Shown here: piece by piece, positions 17,068-25,341 of the stretch
Layout: every line of letters starts with the position of its first letter
How positions within the stretch are numbered: the stretch's first letter is position 1
Assembly (NCBI RefSeq): GCF_021596945.1
Contig: NZ_CP063779.1
Location: forward strand, 2,206,001-2,270,000
Reading direction: 5' to 3'
From: Mongoliitalea daihaiensis
Lineage (GTDB): Bacteria; Bacteroidota; Bacteroidia; Cytophagales; Cyclobacteriaceae
DNA: 64,000 bases
Program-made: the position numbers and the translations under genes
The notes under the pieces: model-generated
The model's input: the letters and a program-made list of their open reading frames with translations, nothing else
Databases searched by the model: none
What the model was told of the DNA's origin: nothing

Positions 17068-17867
17068 TGGATATTCAATCATACATAGCATCTGGAAAGC
17101 TCGAACTCTTTGTTTTAGGGGAGTTGAGTGAGCGAGAAGAAGCCGAGGTCTTGGAAATGGCTGCAAGGTATCCTGAAGTCAGGGAAGAGCTCAATCAAAT
17201 AGAAGAAGCTTTTTTCCAATTGGATAATCAAACAGGAAAGGGACCATCAATTGGATTGAAATCCAAGGTGATGGCAACTTGGGAGGATGAGGTTTTAGGC
17301 AAGGAGGAAGCTGCAGTGAAAGAAATAGCCTTGCAACCTTGGAAGACGTATTTCGTGGCAGCAAGTATTGCAGCAGTTTTTGCTTCGGGGGTGGCTGTTT
17401 ATTTCGCCAGCCAATATTTTAGCTTAGATCAGCGCTTCATGGCATTGTTGGAGGAAAAAGCGGTGTTGGCGGAAGATCTTAATCGCTTTAAGGTTAACTA
17501 TGAGCAAACGGAAACTCAATTAGACGTATTACTGACGGGTAATTTTACTAAAATCCCGATGAAAGGCGAGCCTTTTGAAATCCAAAAAGAGGCCAAAGTT
17601 GATGTATGGTGGGATCAATCGGCTGCAAAGGTTTTTGTTTCTGTCAATCAGTTAGCATCGCTTTCAGAAGATTTGGATTATCAATTATGGGCGATAGGAG
17701 ATGCTGGCCCTGTAGGAATAGGACTGGTTAATCCAGGTCAAGCTTACTCCTTGCAGCAAATGGAATCCGTATTGGCCGCAGGAGCTTTTGCAATAACCAT
17801 AGAGCCAAAAGGTGGTAGTGAAAGCCCCACTTTGGAAAAATTGGTGGTTATCGGGAATGTTGCATAA
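17067..17867 (+). CDS. RskA-like anti-sigma factor
   Basis: The 266-residue protein starts at GTG 17067, overlapping the sigma-factor stop by one base. Residues ~1-50 form the sigma-binding anti-sigma domain (ASGKLELFVLGELSEREEAEVL). A single membrane helix lies at ~95-115, followed by a coiled-coil-like stretch (~118-150) and an extracytoplasmic RskA domain (~165-262, with VDVWWDQSAAKVFVSV and LDYQLWAIGDAGPVGIG). It lacks the HxxxCxxC zinc motif of ZAS anti-sigma factors. It should hold the cognate ECF factor at the inner membrane. Confidence 0.9.
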   Translation: MDIQSYIASGKLELFVLGELSEREEAEVLEMAARYPEVREELNQIEEAFFQLDNQTGKGPSIGLKSKVMATWEDEVLGKEEAAVKEIALQPWKTYFVAASIAAVFASGVAVYFASQYFSLDQRFMALLEEKAVLAEDLNRFKVNYEQTETQLDVLLTGNFTKIPMKGEPFEIQKEAKVDVWWDQSAAKVFVSVNQLASLSEDLDYQLWAIGDAGPVGIGLVNPGQAYSLQQMESVLAAGAFAITIEPKGGSESPTLEKLVVIGNVA

Positions 17868-17890
17868 AGTAAATTAGTTTAACTGCTTTA

Positions 17891-17921
17891 AAAGCTGGCA
17901 ATGGTTGCCAGCTTTTTTTTT
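17891..17921 (+). terminator. Rho-independent terminator of the sigma/anti-sigma operon
   Basis: The stem 17891-17900 pairs with 17906-17915 around a 5-base loop and is followed by a run of T. Confidence 0.9.
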
Positions 17922-18030
17922 AGCTTCTAGATTGCTGATTTTTTTTATTTAAAGTGAGCTATTATGTTAGCTTTATGTGAGGTCTCTGTTAATTTTACAA
18001 GAATTGGCTTGAATAGCCCTCTCTTAAAGA

Positions 18031-21000
18031 ATGCATAGAATGTCAACAATTCATATTGAAACTGTTTTTACTATCCTCCCTTTTGATAATGAAAAATTAC
18101 TAGATTTTCTTGAAGAATCTCACAGTGCAAATGTGCTGAATGAATGGATACCCTTTTTCTACATTGAGGAGTTTTTACTCAGCATGTTGGGGAAGGATGA
18201 TTGGCAGTATCATTATTATGCCAGGGTTCTGAAACAGGAAATCAATCGCAAGTATCTTTCCAAATCATTTGAAGCAGAACCAAACACTCACAGGGAATTT
18301 GAGGTCTTGAAGCAATGGAATACGGCTACCTTATTGAGGGATAGGATCTCAGGGAAGGAATTGACGTATAAAGTACTGGATCTTAAAGAAGGCGATACCG
18401 TGTTTTTGTATGTCAAGAAAATAATCTCAGAAGATAAGCTTCTTTTTGCGTATAGTTGCCTGAATGATTATTTAAAAGGTCAACGCGTGACTTTTGATAT
18501 ATTAAGTGATGAGGAGCATGGTTTTGTGGTAGGAGATCAGTTTTTTTTAAGTTTTTTTGTTCCTCATGTATTCAAAGAATACATTCAGGGGGATGAGATA
18601 GACCTGATTGTCAAAGGTATTCAAATCCACAAAAACAGATTGATTTTTGAATCGACCGATGGAAAATTATTTGACAAGCAGGAGGATAGTATTCCTTATG
18701 ATCAAGTGTTAAAAAAGGGTGAAACCTATTTGTTTGATGTACTCGGGGTAAATGAGGTTTCAGAGCATGAAAAAGTACTTTTTGTAAAATATGAAAATGT
18801 CTCTGGAAATGTCAGAGTAATTGATTTTACGATTGATTTTGAGGTTCCTCCCCATATCTATTGTCTAGTACGGGAAGTGGGGCCATCCTCAGTATATTTA
18901 CATGTAGACCGGTCGGCATTATTAAACCAATATTATCAATCCAATCAAGCATATGTTTTTAGGGTTCTTCGAAAAGAGTACGATGCCAATAGTGACACTA
19001 CCTACTTCGTGCTCAGTGATAAATATGGAATCACACATAAAATTTATGAGAGTGCGATTGAAAGTGAACAGTTTGATTTAGTTGAAACAGGGGATATCAT
19101 TACCTTATTTGTAAATAAAATCCATGAAAATGGATACTTGGTCCTTTCCTTTCAGAAAATCTTTGGCTACGGGGAGTTTATCTCCGCCGAACAGGTTTTT
19201 GAATCCATTGGCTTTTCATCTTATATAGAGACATATTTTTTCGGTTTACAAGAGGGACTCAATCAACAGCGCTTTAATTCAGCTGATTTTCATAAGCTTT
19301 ATCAAGATTATGAAAGAAACCAAAACTTATGGGTTTTTTCCTACCTCAGCTATTTAAATGTGTTAATCAGTGATAATTTATTTTTAGGGGAGTATACGGA
19401 AGCTGCGATAATGAATACAATCTATCTCAAGATAGAAGCGTGGATTTTGGAAGGCTCCGACTATTTAATGCGGTTCGGTCCTGAGAAGCGAGAGTCAATT
19501 ATTTACAAAGCAGAGTCAAAATTTGCTCAGGCAAAAAAACGGCAAGAAGCCTTGGATATTTTACTTCAAGGAGAGGCCTTCGTATTTATAGAGCGTTTAT
19601 GTGACTTCCAGAGAGAGCAATGTCTTCCTGTATCCGAAATCGAAGTTTTTAAGTATTTGCTCCTAAGCTATGAATGTAGATTTGGCACCAAAGAGGGCGA
19701 AACTTCTCTTAAGGTTCTATTGAATCAGTTGAAATACCAGGAAATTAGTACGTATGATGCTATCTATTTTACAACCTTACTTGATAAAAAACTTGATTTA
19801 GAAAAGAAAACACTCTCAACTTTTTTTTCAAATTTGAATCATTCAGGTGAATTTATAGAGCAGCAACAGCTACTCCGAAATTGCATACAGGCGATCGGTG
19901 CGCAATTACTATTTCCAGATACAGTGATACCAGATGAGCAAAAGATTTTTAAATCCGTTCAGCTCTGTAGTTTTCTCAGCCAATTATCTACTGAAGTGGC
20001 TATCAAAAACCAACTCTTGAAGCTTGGGGTTTTTCTTCTAGCGACCAAACAAAAACTTAAACTAGCTGTAGATGAATTGATTGAATTTGAATACTCCAAG
20101 TTGACAAATCAATGTCTTTCTTTAAGTTATTCTGATAAGCTAGATGAACGTGAGAAAAGAACGGTTTTTTCAAATAATGGATCAATTGCTGTTGAAAACG
20201 GATCTATCTTATTGTATAGCAGCGCACAAGCAAATTTTTTTTCAGAAAATAGTCAGTCACCTATTCAGGAAGTTGCAAGTTTCTTCCATGGAAGTATCCG
20301 AGTACTAGCTCATTCAGGATTTAAAGCTACGGTTGATTCATGCGGCAGCATCGAGGAATCTCATCAATTATGGGCAGATTATTTTCGACCAATTTTACAA
20401 AAGCCAACTATTGAGCATGTAGCTGTTGCGAAATTTAATTCAGGTGATGAAGTAGACGTTTATTGTAAAAATTATTTCAAGCAAAAGGATCATCTTCTTT
20501 TTGGAGAAGTAATGGATTCAGTCGAAAAATCTTCAGGAATTTTGACAATTAAGGATGTTTCCAAAGTTTCCCTTGATGGATTGTCAGGGTTGATTAATCC
20601 AGGAGAAAAAGTTCGGGCCAAAGTAATTCAACATACCAAGGGAAAGCTGATGTTTTCCATGATAGACTTAGCTTGGGAGAAAATGAAATCGGCTGCTATA
20701 ATCGGGAAAAGGGTTAAAGCTAAGTTGGTTCATATCCACGCATACGCCGAAAGTTATTATTTTATGACAGAGGAAGGACATTTTGGGAATGTTTTCAAGC
20801 CAGGTTTTCAGTTAAAACTTCAACAGATCTATACTTGTGAGATTGAGGGAATCCAAGAAGAGTTTCAATGGGTAAAGCTTCATGTATTAGATGTATGCAG
20901 AGAGTCTTTAGACCCGAAACAAGCTTATCGAGATTTTCTCATCAGCAATCATCTATTGAAACCATTAGAGCCTAGTAAGACCTACTTGGATGAAAACTAT

Positions 21001-21507
21001 TGGTATAAAGCATCTTTGCAGCTAATAAAATTAATTGAAGTTAGTTTATCTGGAAAACAATCTTTGAGGGGTAAATTTGAGTTATTGCAATTATTAAAAT
21101 TGCTGGCCTCTATCTTGAAATATGGAAGGTCCTTTTTATACCAAGAGGTAGTACGGTTGATAATATCGCTGGAAAAATTTAAGCAGTTGCCTGATAATGA
21201 AGATTTTGAATCATTTCCTTTGATAGAAGAACTCACTCTGGCGCGATTCCCCAAACTTGATAAAGTAAATCAAGTATATAGTGCCTTGAATACGTTTAAT
21301 AAAAGTGTGAAAAAACTGGAAATTCATGAGCAAGAGGCGTCTACTTCTATTATGGTGCAATCATTAACAGAATTGATACATGCTTACCATTTGCTTAAGC
21401 GAAATAGTACCAACGTTCAACTGCTCAGTGAAATAAAAAGAATGATGGATGATTTACTGGTGCTCGAAAATATTCTTGATTCAAGTGAAGAGGAAGTTGA
21501 CGCATAG
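18031..21507 (+). CDS. Large protein of unknown function with repeated beta-rich (S1/OB-like) segments
   Basis: I do not recognise this 1,158-residue protein. There is no signal peptide or membrane segment, so it is probably cytoplasmic. Several segments share a pattern of a Gly/Glu-Gly turn, alternating hydrophobic strands and a second strand set, like S1/OB or other small beta-barrels: ~119-205 (EGDTVFLYVKKI), ~229-290 (KGETYLFDVLGV), ~350-375 (TGDIITLFVNKI), ~803-880 (SGDEVDVYCKNY, PGEKVRAKVIQ) and ~890-960 (GKRVKAKLVHIH). The middle (~390-790) and C-terminal (~1000-1158) parts look helical. The start could also be the ATG at 18040. It stands alone after a terminator. A nucleic-acid-binding scaffold is a guess only. 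Confidence 0.75.
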   Translation: MHRMSTIHIETVFTILPFDNEKLLDFLEESHSANVLNEWIPFFYIEEFLLSMLGKDDWQYHYYARVLKQEINRKYLSKSFEAEPNTHREFEVLKQWNTATLLRDRISGKELTYKVLDLKEGDTVFLYVKKIISEDKLLFAYSCLNDYLKGQRVTFDILSDEEHGFVVGDQFFLSFFVPHVFKEYIQGDEIDLIVKGIQIHKNRLIFESTDGKLFDKQEDSIPYDQVLKKGETYLFDVLGVNEVSEHEKVLFVKYENVSGNVRVIDFTIDFEVPPHIYCLVREVGPSSVYLHVDRSALLNQYYQSNQAYVFRVLRKEYDANSDTTYFVLSDKYGITHKIYESAIESEQFDLVETGDIITLFVNKIHENGYLVLSFQKIFGYGEFISAEQVFESIGFSSYIETYFFGLQEGLNQQRFNSADFHKLYQDYERNQNLWVFSYLSYLNVLISDNLFLGEYTEAAIMNTIYLKIEAWILEGSDYLMRFGPEKRESIIYKAESKFAQAKKRQEALDILLQGEAFVFIERLCDFQREQCLPVSEIEVFKYLLLSYECRFGTKEGETSLKVLLNQLKYQEISTYDAIYFTTLLDKKLDLEKKTLSTFFSNLNHSGEFIEQQQLLRNCIQAIGAQLLFPDTVIPDEQKIFKSVQLCSFLSQLSTEVAIKNQLLKLGVFLLATKQKLKLAVDELIEFEYSKLTNQCLSLSYSDKLDEREKRTVFSNNGSIAVENGSILLYSSAQANFFSENSQSPIQEVASFFHGSIRVLAHSGFKATVDSCGSIEESHQLWADYFRPILQKPTIEHVAVAKFNSGDEVDVYCKNYFKQKDHLLFGEVMDSVEKSSGILTIKDVSKVSLDGLSGLINPGEKVRAKVIQHTKGKLMFSMIDLAWEKMKSAAIIGKRVKAKLVHIHAYAESYYFMTEEGHFGNVFKPGFQLKLQQIYTCEIEGIQEEFQWVKLHVLDVCRESLDPKQAYRDFLISNHLLKPLEPSKTYLDENYWYKASLQLIKLIEVSLSGKQSLRGKFELLQLLKLLASILKYGRSFLYQEVVRLIISLEKFKQLPDNEDFESFPLIEELTLARFPKLDKVNQVYSALNTFNKSVKKLEIHEQEASTSIMVQSLTELIHAYHLLKRNSTNVQLLSEIKRMMDDLLVLENILDSSEEEVDA

Positions 21508-21601
21508 ACTCGTGGATGGATTAGCCTACAGCCTCTCACCCTTGCAACAATAACCTTGGATAAGGTATGCAGGGTAACTGATTTACCTTGTATTCCTGTT
21601 A

Positions 21602-22534
21602 TCAAAAATTGGTATATCGATAGGTATGACTACCATTTTCAAACAACTCTATAATCGCATAGCCTTTATCCGTAAGCTCATAAGGTTCATCTTTCCACCA
21701 ATTGCCACAAACAGCGCCACTGCAATGATACATGATGTCGTGATACTTTAAGCTTTCAACCAAGTGAATATGGCCCGAAATGCAGGCTTTGATATTTTTA
21801 TGTTGATAAAATAAGTTGATGAGGGATTTGGCATCGATGTGCATCCAAGCACCCGGAACGATCCAGTCACCTGATTCGGCATTATCTCCATCTAAAAATG
21901 GTGTCGCTCCCAAAATTGGGATGTGTGACACGATCACAATAGGCTCCTCTGATGGGATATCTTGTAATGTTTGTTCAAGCCAGTTGCGCTGAGCTAGGTC
22001 AAGTTTGGCAGTATACCATGTACCATCGGGTTTCTGATGGGTACTATCCAGCACAATAAAATGCCACCCTTTTTCTGAAAACGAATAATAAGGTCGGCCC
22101 AACCCATGTTCCCGTAACGCCCAAGCTTTTCCTGGGTAAGGCTCTTGATCTGGAGTCTTTCCCCAAACATCATGGTTTCCCAAACAATGATAAAACTTAA
22201 ATTGAGGATAGTCTTTTTTAATAGCTCTCCAAACTGCCCATTGGGCCTCTATCTCTGCTCTTTCTTCACCCAATGCATCCATGATCAAATCCCCTCCATT
22301 GATGAAGAAATCTATGGGTTTTTCGTCTCGTAAAATTTGATCCAAACACTGCCTGACACCAGCTTCGGAAACACCCCCAGGCTGAACATGCATATCAGTC
22401 AGATGTGCAATGCGTAAAATCGGTTCGTTTTGCTCAATCTCAGGTGTTGCTTCCGCTGAAGTTGCTAATAAAACAGAACCGGTGGCGCCCAGACCTATTT
22501 TTTTTAGTGCGCTTCTTCTGCTAGATTTATTCAT
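21602..22534 (-). CDS. Exported calcineurin-like metallophosphoesterase
   Basis: The 310-residue protein opens with a Tat-like signal (SSRRSALKKIG, then a Gly/Ala-rich hydrophobic stretch to ~30), suggesting export in folded form. The metal-binding motifs occur in order: LTDMHVQ (Asp, His), NGGDLIMD (Asp), LGNHDVWG (Asn, His), VSHIPI (His) and SGHIHLVE (His pair). This is the full set for a two-metal phosphoesterase; a nucleotide or phosphodiester substrate is possible but not determined. The next upstream gene on this strand, a SIMPL protein, ends only 6 bases before it, so the two probably share a transcript. Confidence 0.88.
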   Translation of the reverse strand: MNKSSRRSALKKIGLGATGSVLLATSAEATPEIEQNEPILRIAHLTDMHVQPGGVSEAGVRQCLDQILRDEKPIDFFINGGDLIMDALGEERAEIEAQWAVWRAIKKDYPQFKFYHCLGNHDVWGKTPDQEPYPGKAWALREHGLGRPYYSFSEKGWHFIVLDSTHQKPDGTWYTAKLDLAQRNWLEQTLQDIPSEEPIVIVSHIPILGATPFLDGDNAESGDWIVPGAWMHIDAKSLINLFYQHKNIKACISGHIHLVESLKYHDIMYHCSGAVCGNWWKDEPYELTDKGYAIIELFENGSHTYRYTNF

Positions 22535-22540
22535 AAGTAT

Positions 22541-23272
22541 TTATTTTACAGAATAACTCAGGCGCATCGTTATAGAGGCAGTCTTTTCTTTGGAGCTTGT
22601 ATTAAAGGTGCCTCCCCAAGAGTAATCCTCAGTCGAATTTAATCCGGTAATCTGGAAAATCCCCATATTGGCAGAGAGTAGCTTTCCTAATCGGGTGCCT
22701 GAGTTTTCGGCGATTTTTTCTGCTCGGATGCGTGCGTCTTCTGTTGCTCTAGAGATCATTTCAATTTTCAAACTCTCCAACTCAGTGTAGTAATATCGGG
22801 GAGCTTGTGAGTAAAATTTAACCCCTTGGAGAAGAAGTTCTGTAATCTCACGACTGATTTGCTCTACTTTTTCAACTTGTTTAGACTCTACTTGCAAGGT
22901 TTGATTGAGTTCATAGCCTAGAAAGGTCTGTCCCATATAGTTGCCTGCATTGCTGTAGTTTTGTCGGTAAAGAGGAGTGGTATTGACAGCTTGAAAAATG
23001 ATATTTTCTTTGGGAATACCCTTAGCGATGAGGTAATCTAAGACTTCTTTTCGATCTCTTTCCAAGTCGGCATAAGCAGTTTTGATATCGGTATTTTCCC
23101 GGCTAAAGTTTCCTTCCCATACTACCAAATCAGAGGTGAAATTTTTCTGACCTAAGCCGGTAACATCTACCGTCCCGGTTTTTTTATTTCGATTGATAAC
23201 AGCGTTTCCAAGTAAGGCTGCTGCTATAATGATCGCTATTGCAAAAATGATGGAGGAAATATGTTTTTTCAT
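22541..23272 (-). CDS. SIMPL-domain (DUF541) membrane-anchored protein
   Basis: The 243-residue protein has an N-terminal membrane anchor or signal (~6-26) and a SIMPL domain (~34-243). Typical features are VDVTGLGQKNFTSDLVVWEG, the conserved LDYLIAKGIPKENI region and a C-terminal ASITMRLSYSV strand. SIMPL proteins form periplasmic oligomers linked to oxidative or envelope stress in a few bacteria; the role here is unknown. It lies 6 bases upstream of the phosphoesterase gene on the same strand. Confidence 0.85.
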   Translation of the reverse strand: MKKHISSIIFAIAIIIAAALLGNAVINRNKKTGTVDVTGLGQKNFTSDLVVWEGNFSRENTDIKTAYADLERDRKEVLDYLIAKGIPKENIIFQAVNTTPLYRQNYSNAGNYMGQTFLGYELNQTLQVESKQVEKVEQISREITELLLQGVKFYSQAPRYYYTELESLKIEMISRATEDARIRAEKIAENSGTRLGKLLSANMGIFQITGLNSTEDYSWGGTFNTSSKEKTASITMRLSYSVK

Positions 23273-23363
23273 AATGGAGGGCGTTGAAAATCATTTCAAG
23301 TTAGAAAAAACAAAGGATTCACAGCAATATTTTTTCAAAAAAAACATTGGAATCTCTACAACA

Positions 23364-23396
23364 AATAATGGCTGGTTTTATGAACCAGCCATTATT
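23364..23396. terminator. Hairpin terminator downstream of frr
   Basis: A perfect 14-bp stem (23364-23377 with 23383-23396) lies 26 bases past the frr stop on the minus strand. Flanking A/T-rich DNA could let it act in both directions. Confidence 0.75.
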
Positions 23397-23421
23397 AAAA
23401 TATCAAAGGTTGAATGATATT

Positions 23422-23982
23422 TTATACCGTCATGATATCTGTTTCTTTTTTCGCAAGAAGCTCATCTATCTTTACAGAGTATTGGTCGGTGAGTTTTTGA
23501 ACAGTGTCTTCAGCGCGTTTCACATCATCTTCGGATGCGCCGTCTTTCTGAAGTTTACGAAGTCCTTCGTTGGTGTCTTTTCTTACAGATCGAATGGAGA
23601 TTTTACCAGTTTCGCATTCCTGTTTTGCCTGTTTTACTAGATTTTTTCTCCGCTCCTCTGTCAGCGGTGGGATGGTAAGAATGATGATTTCTCCATTATT
23701 TTGAGGGGCAAGGCCTAAATCAGAGTTGATGATGGATTTTTCAATTTCGGAAATGAGGTTTCTTTCCCAAGGTTTGATGGTCAACGTACGAGCATCAGGA
23801 GTAGTCACCGAAGCAACTTGCGAAAGTGGGGTAGGAGCTCCGTAATAGGATACCATGATGCCATCTAGTAGATTAGGCATAGCCTTACCCGCACGTATTT
23901 TCAGTAGTTCACTTGCTGTGTGGTCCACAGCTTTTTGCATGAGTTCCTTCGCTTCGTCTAAATATAATTTGATTTCTTCCAT
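23422..23982 (-). CDS. frr: Ribosome recycling factor
   Basis: It splits the post-termination ribosome with EF-G. The 186 residues match the family length. The N-terminal helix ELLKIRAGKAMPNLLDGI, the conserved PLSQVASVTTPDARTLTIKPWE and the C-terminal helix with VRKDTNEGLRKLQKDGASEDD are all diagnostic. It starts 7 bases after pyrH; pyrH-frr is a classic conserved order and the two are surely co-transcribed. Confidence 0.98.
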   Translation of the reverse strand: MEEIKLYLDEAKELMQKAVDHTASELLKIRAGKAMPNLLDGIMVSYYGAPTPLSQVASVTTPDARTLTIKPWERNLISEIEKSIINSDLGLAPQNNGEIIILTIPPLTEERRKNLVKQAKQECETGKISIRSVRKDTNEGLRKLQKDGASEDDVKRAEDTVQKLTDQYSVKIDELLAKKETDIMTV

Positions 23983-23989
23983 GAGATAA

Positions 23990-24700
23990 TTAATTGTTTG
24001 TGATTAAGGTACCGATAAGTTCCCCTTCAACTAGCTTCTTGAGGTTACCGGGTTTATTCATATCAAATACGATAATTGGCAAATTGTTTTCTTGGCAGAG
24101 AGTAAAAGCCGTCATATCCATGATATTGAGGTTTTTTTCATAGGCCTCTGAAAAAGATAAATTTTCGTATTTAGTAGCGGTTTTGTCTTTTTCTGGGTCG
24201 GCTGTATACACCCCATCTACCCGTGTGCCTTTCAATACAACATCTGCTTCTACCTCAATAGCTCTTAAACTCGCAGTGGAATCAGTGGTAAAATAAGGAT
24301 TACCAATGCCTGCTCCAAAAATTACAATTCTTCCTTTCTCTAAGTGACGGATAGCCCTTCTTCTGATAAATGGTTCACAAACACTTTCAACTTTAATACC
24401 CGACATGAGTCTGGTAAACATTCCGTTTTGCTCCAAAGCACTTTGCAATGCCATGGCGTTGATCAGCGTAGCAAGCATGCCCATATAGTCACCCTGTACT
24501 CTGTCAATCCCGGTATTTTCCGCCTGTACTCCCCTGAATATATTACCCCCTCCAATCACGATGGCAACCTCTACACCCAGTTCTTTGATTTTTTTGATCT
24601 CTTGAGCATATTGGTCAAGTCTGTTGGGATCGATTCCGTAATTTTTCTCTCCCATAAGCGCTTCACCGCTGAGTTTCAGTAATATCCGTTTGTACTTCAT
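23990..24700 (-). CDS. pyrH: UMP kinase
   Basis: It phosphorylates UMP to UDP. The 236 residues belong to the hexameric bacterial amino-acid-kinase fold type. Visible are [14 protein letters not shown] at the N-terminus, the [11 protein letters not shown] phosphate-binding loop, [23 protein letters not shown] in the variant form [15 protein letters not shown], and [13 protein letters not shown]. It is the first gene of the pyrH-frr operon, and a candidate -7 element lies 58 bases upstream. Confidence 0.98.
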   Translation of the reverse strand: MKYKRILLKLSGEALMGEKNYGIDPNRLDQYAQEIKKIKELGVEVAIVIGGGNIFRGVQAENTGIDRVQGDYMGMLATLINAMALQSALEQNGMFTRLMSGIKVESVCEPFIRRRAIRHLEKGRIVIFGAGIGNPYFTTDSTASLRAIEVEADVVLKGTRVDGVYTADPEKDKTATKYENLSFSEAYEKNLNIMDMTAFTLCQENNLPIIVFDMNKPGNLKKLVEGELIGTLITNN

Positions 24701-24757
24701 TGTTTTGTATGTTTTTTTGCTAGTTCAGGTATTGTAGATTCTGTCTTGGAAATTGGG

Positions 24758-24765
24758 CAAAGATA
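24758..24765 (-). promoter_or_regulatory. Candidate -7 element (TATCTTTG) of pyrH-frr
   Basis: On the minus strand it matches TAnnTTTG, leaving a leader of about 50 bases. No clear -33 element was seen. Confidence 0.3.
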
Positions 24766-24797
24766 AATGCTACAGAATAGATATGGAAAGAGATTCC

Positions 24798-25292
24798 TTA
24801 AAATTGAATGAGAATTTGATTTTTCTCTACACTGTCACCTTTTTTAATTTTGATTTTTTTGATGACACCATCTCCTGGGGATTTTAGGATATTTTCCATT
24901 TTCATAGCCTCTAAAATCAAAACAGGATCTCCCTTTTTCACCGTGTCTCCTTCGGCTACTTTAAGATCAAATATGAGTCCAGGCATTGGTGCTTTGATGT
25001 CTTTGGCTGCTGAACTTTGATTCATATTTATCCCTAATTTCTCCAACAAACGGTCAAATTTATCCTTGATTTGAATCTCTGCCGGTTTGTTGTTTAATTT
25101 TACCTTTAAGGATTTGGTCGTTTCATCGATACTTACCAATTCCAAAGTGTAGGTAATCCCTTCTTTGGAAATTTTAAAAAAACGATCGTTTACCTGTTGG
25201 ATGTCAAAATCTACTAAATTGCCTGCCAAGCTGATGCCTTTGGAGTCTTTCTCAAGCTCAAAAGCGTTATTTTTTATCGTTGCTGAGTACAT
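24798..25292 (-). CDS. Biotin carboxyl carrier protein domain (acyl-CoA carboxylase type)
   Basis: The 164-residue protein carries biotin for a carboxylase. Residues ~95-164 form a biotinyl domain: APMPGLIFDLKVAEGD and LILEAMKMENIL, where the Lys of EAMKM (K131) is the biotinylation site. The N-terminal ~80 residues resemble the linker region of propionyl/methylmalonyl-type carrier subunits rather than classic AccB, whose Ala/Pro linker is absent. No carboxylase or transferase subunit is nearby, so its partner must be encoded elsewhere. Confidence 0.88.
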   Translation of the reverse strand: MYSATIKNNAFELEKDSKGISLAGNLVDFDIQQVNDRFFKISKEGITYTLELVSIDETTKSLKVKLNNKPAEIQIKDKFDRLLEKLGINMNQSSAAKDIKAPMPGLIFDLKVAEGDTVKKGDPVLILEAMKMENILKSPGDGVIKKIKIKKGDSVEKNQILIQF

Positions 25293-25341
25293 TTCGTTTA
25301 TTTTGCGTTAAATATACAATTAATCTTCAAAAAGTATTTTC

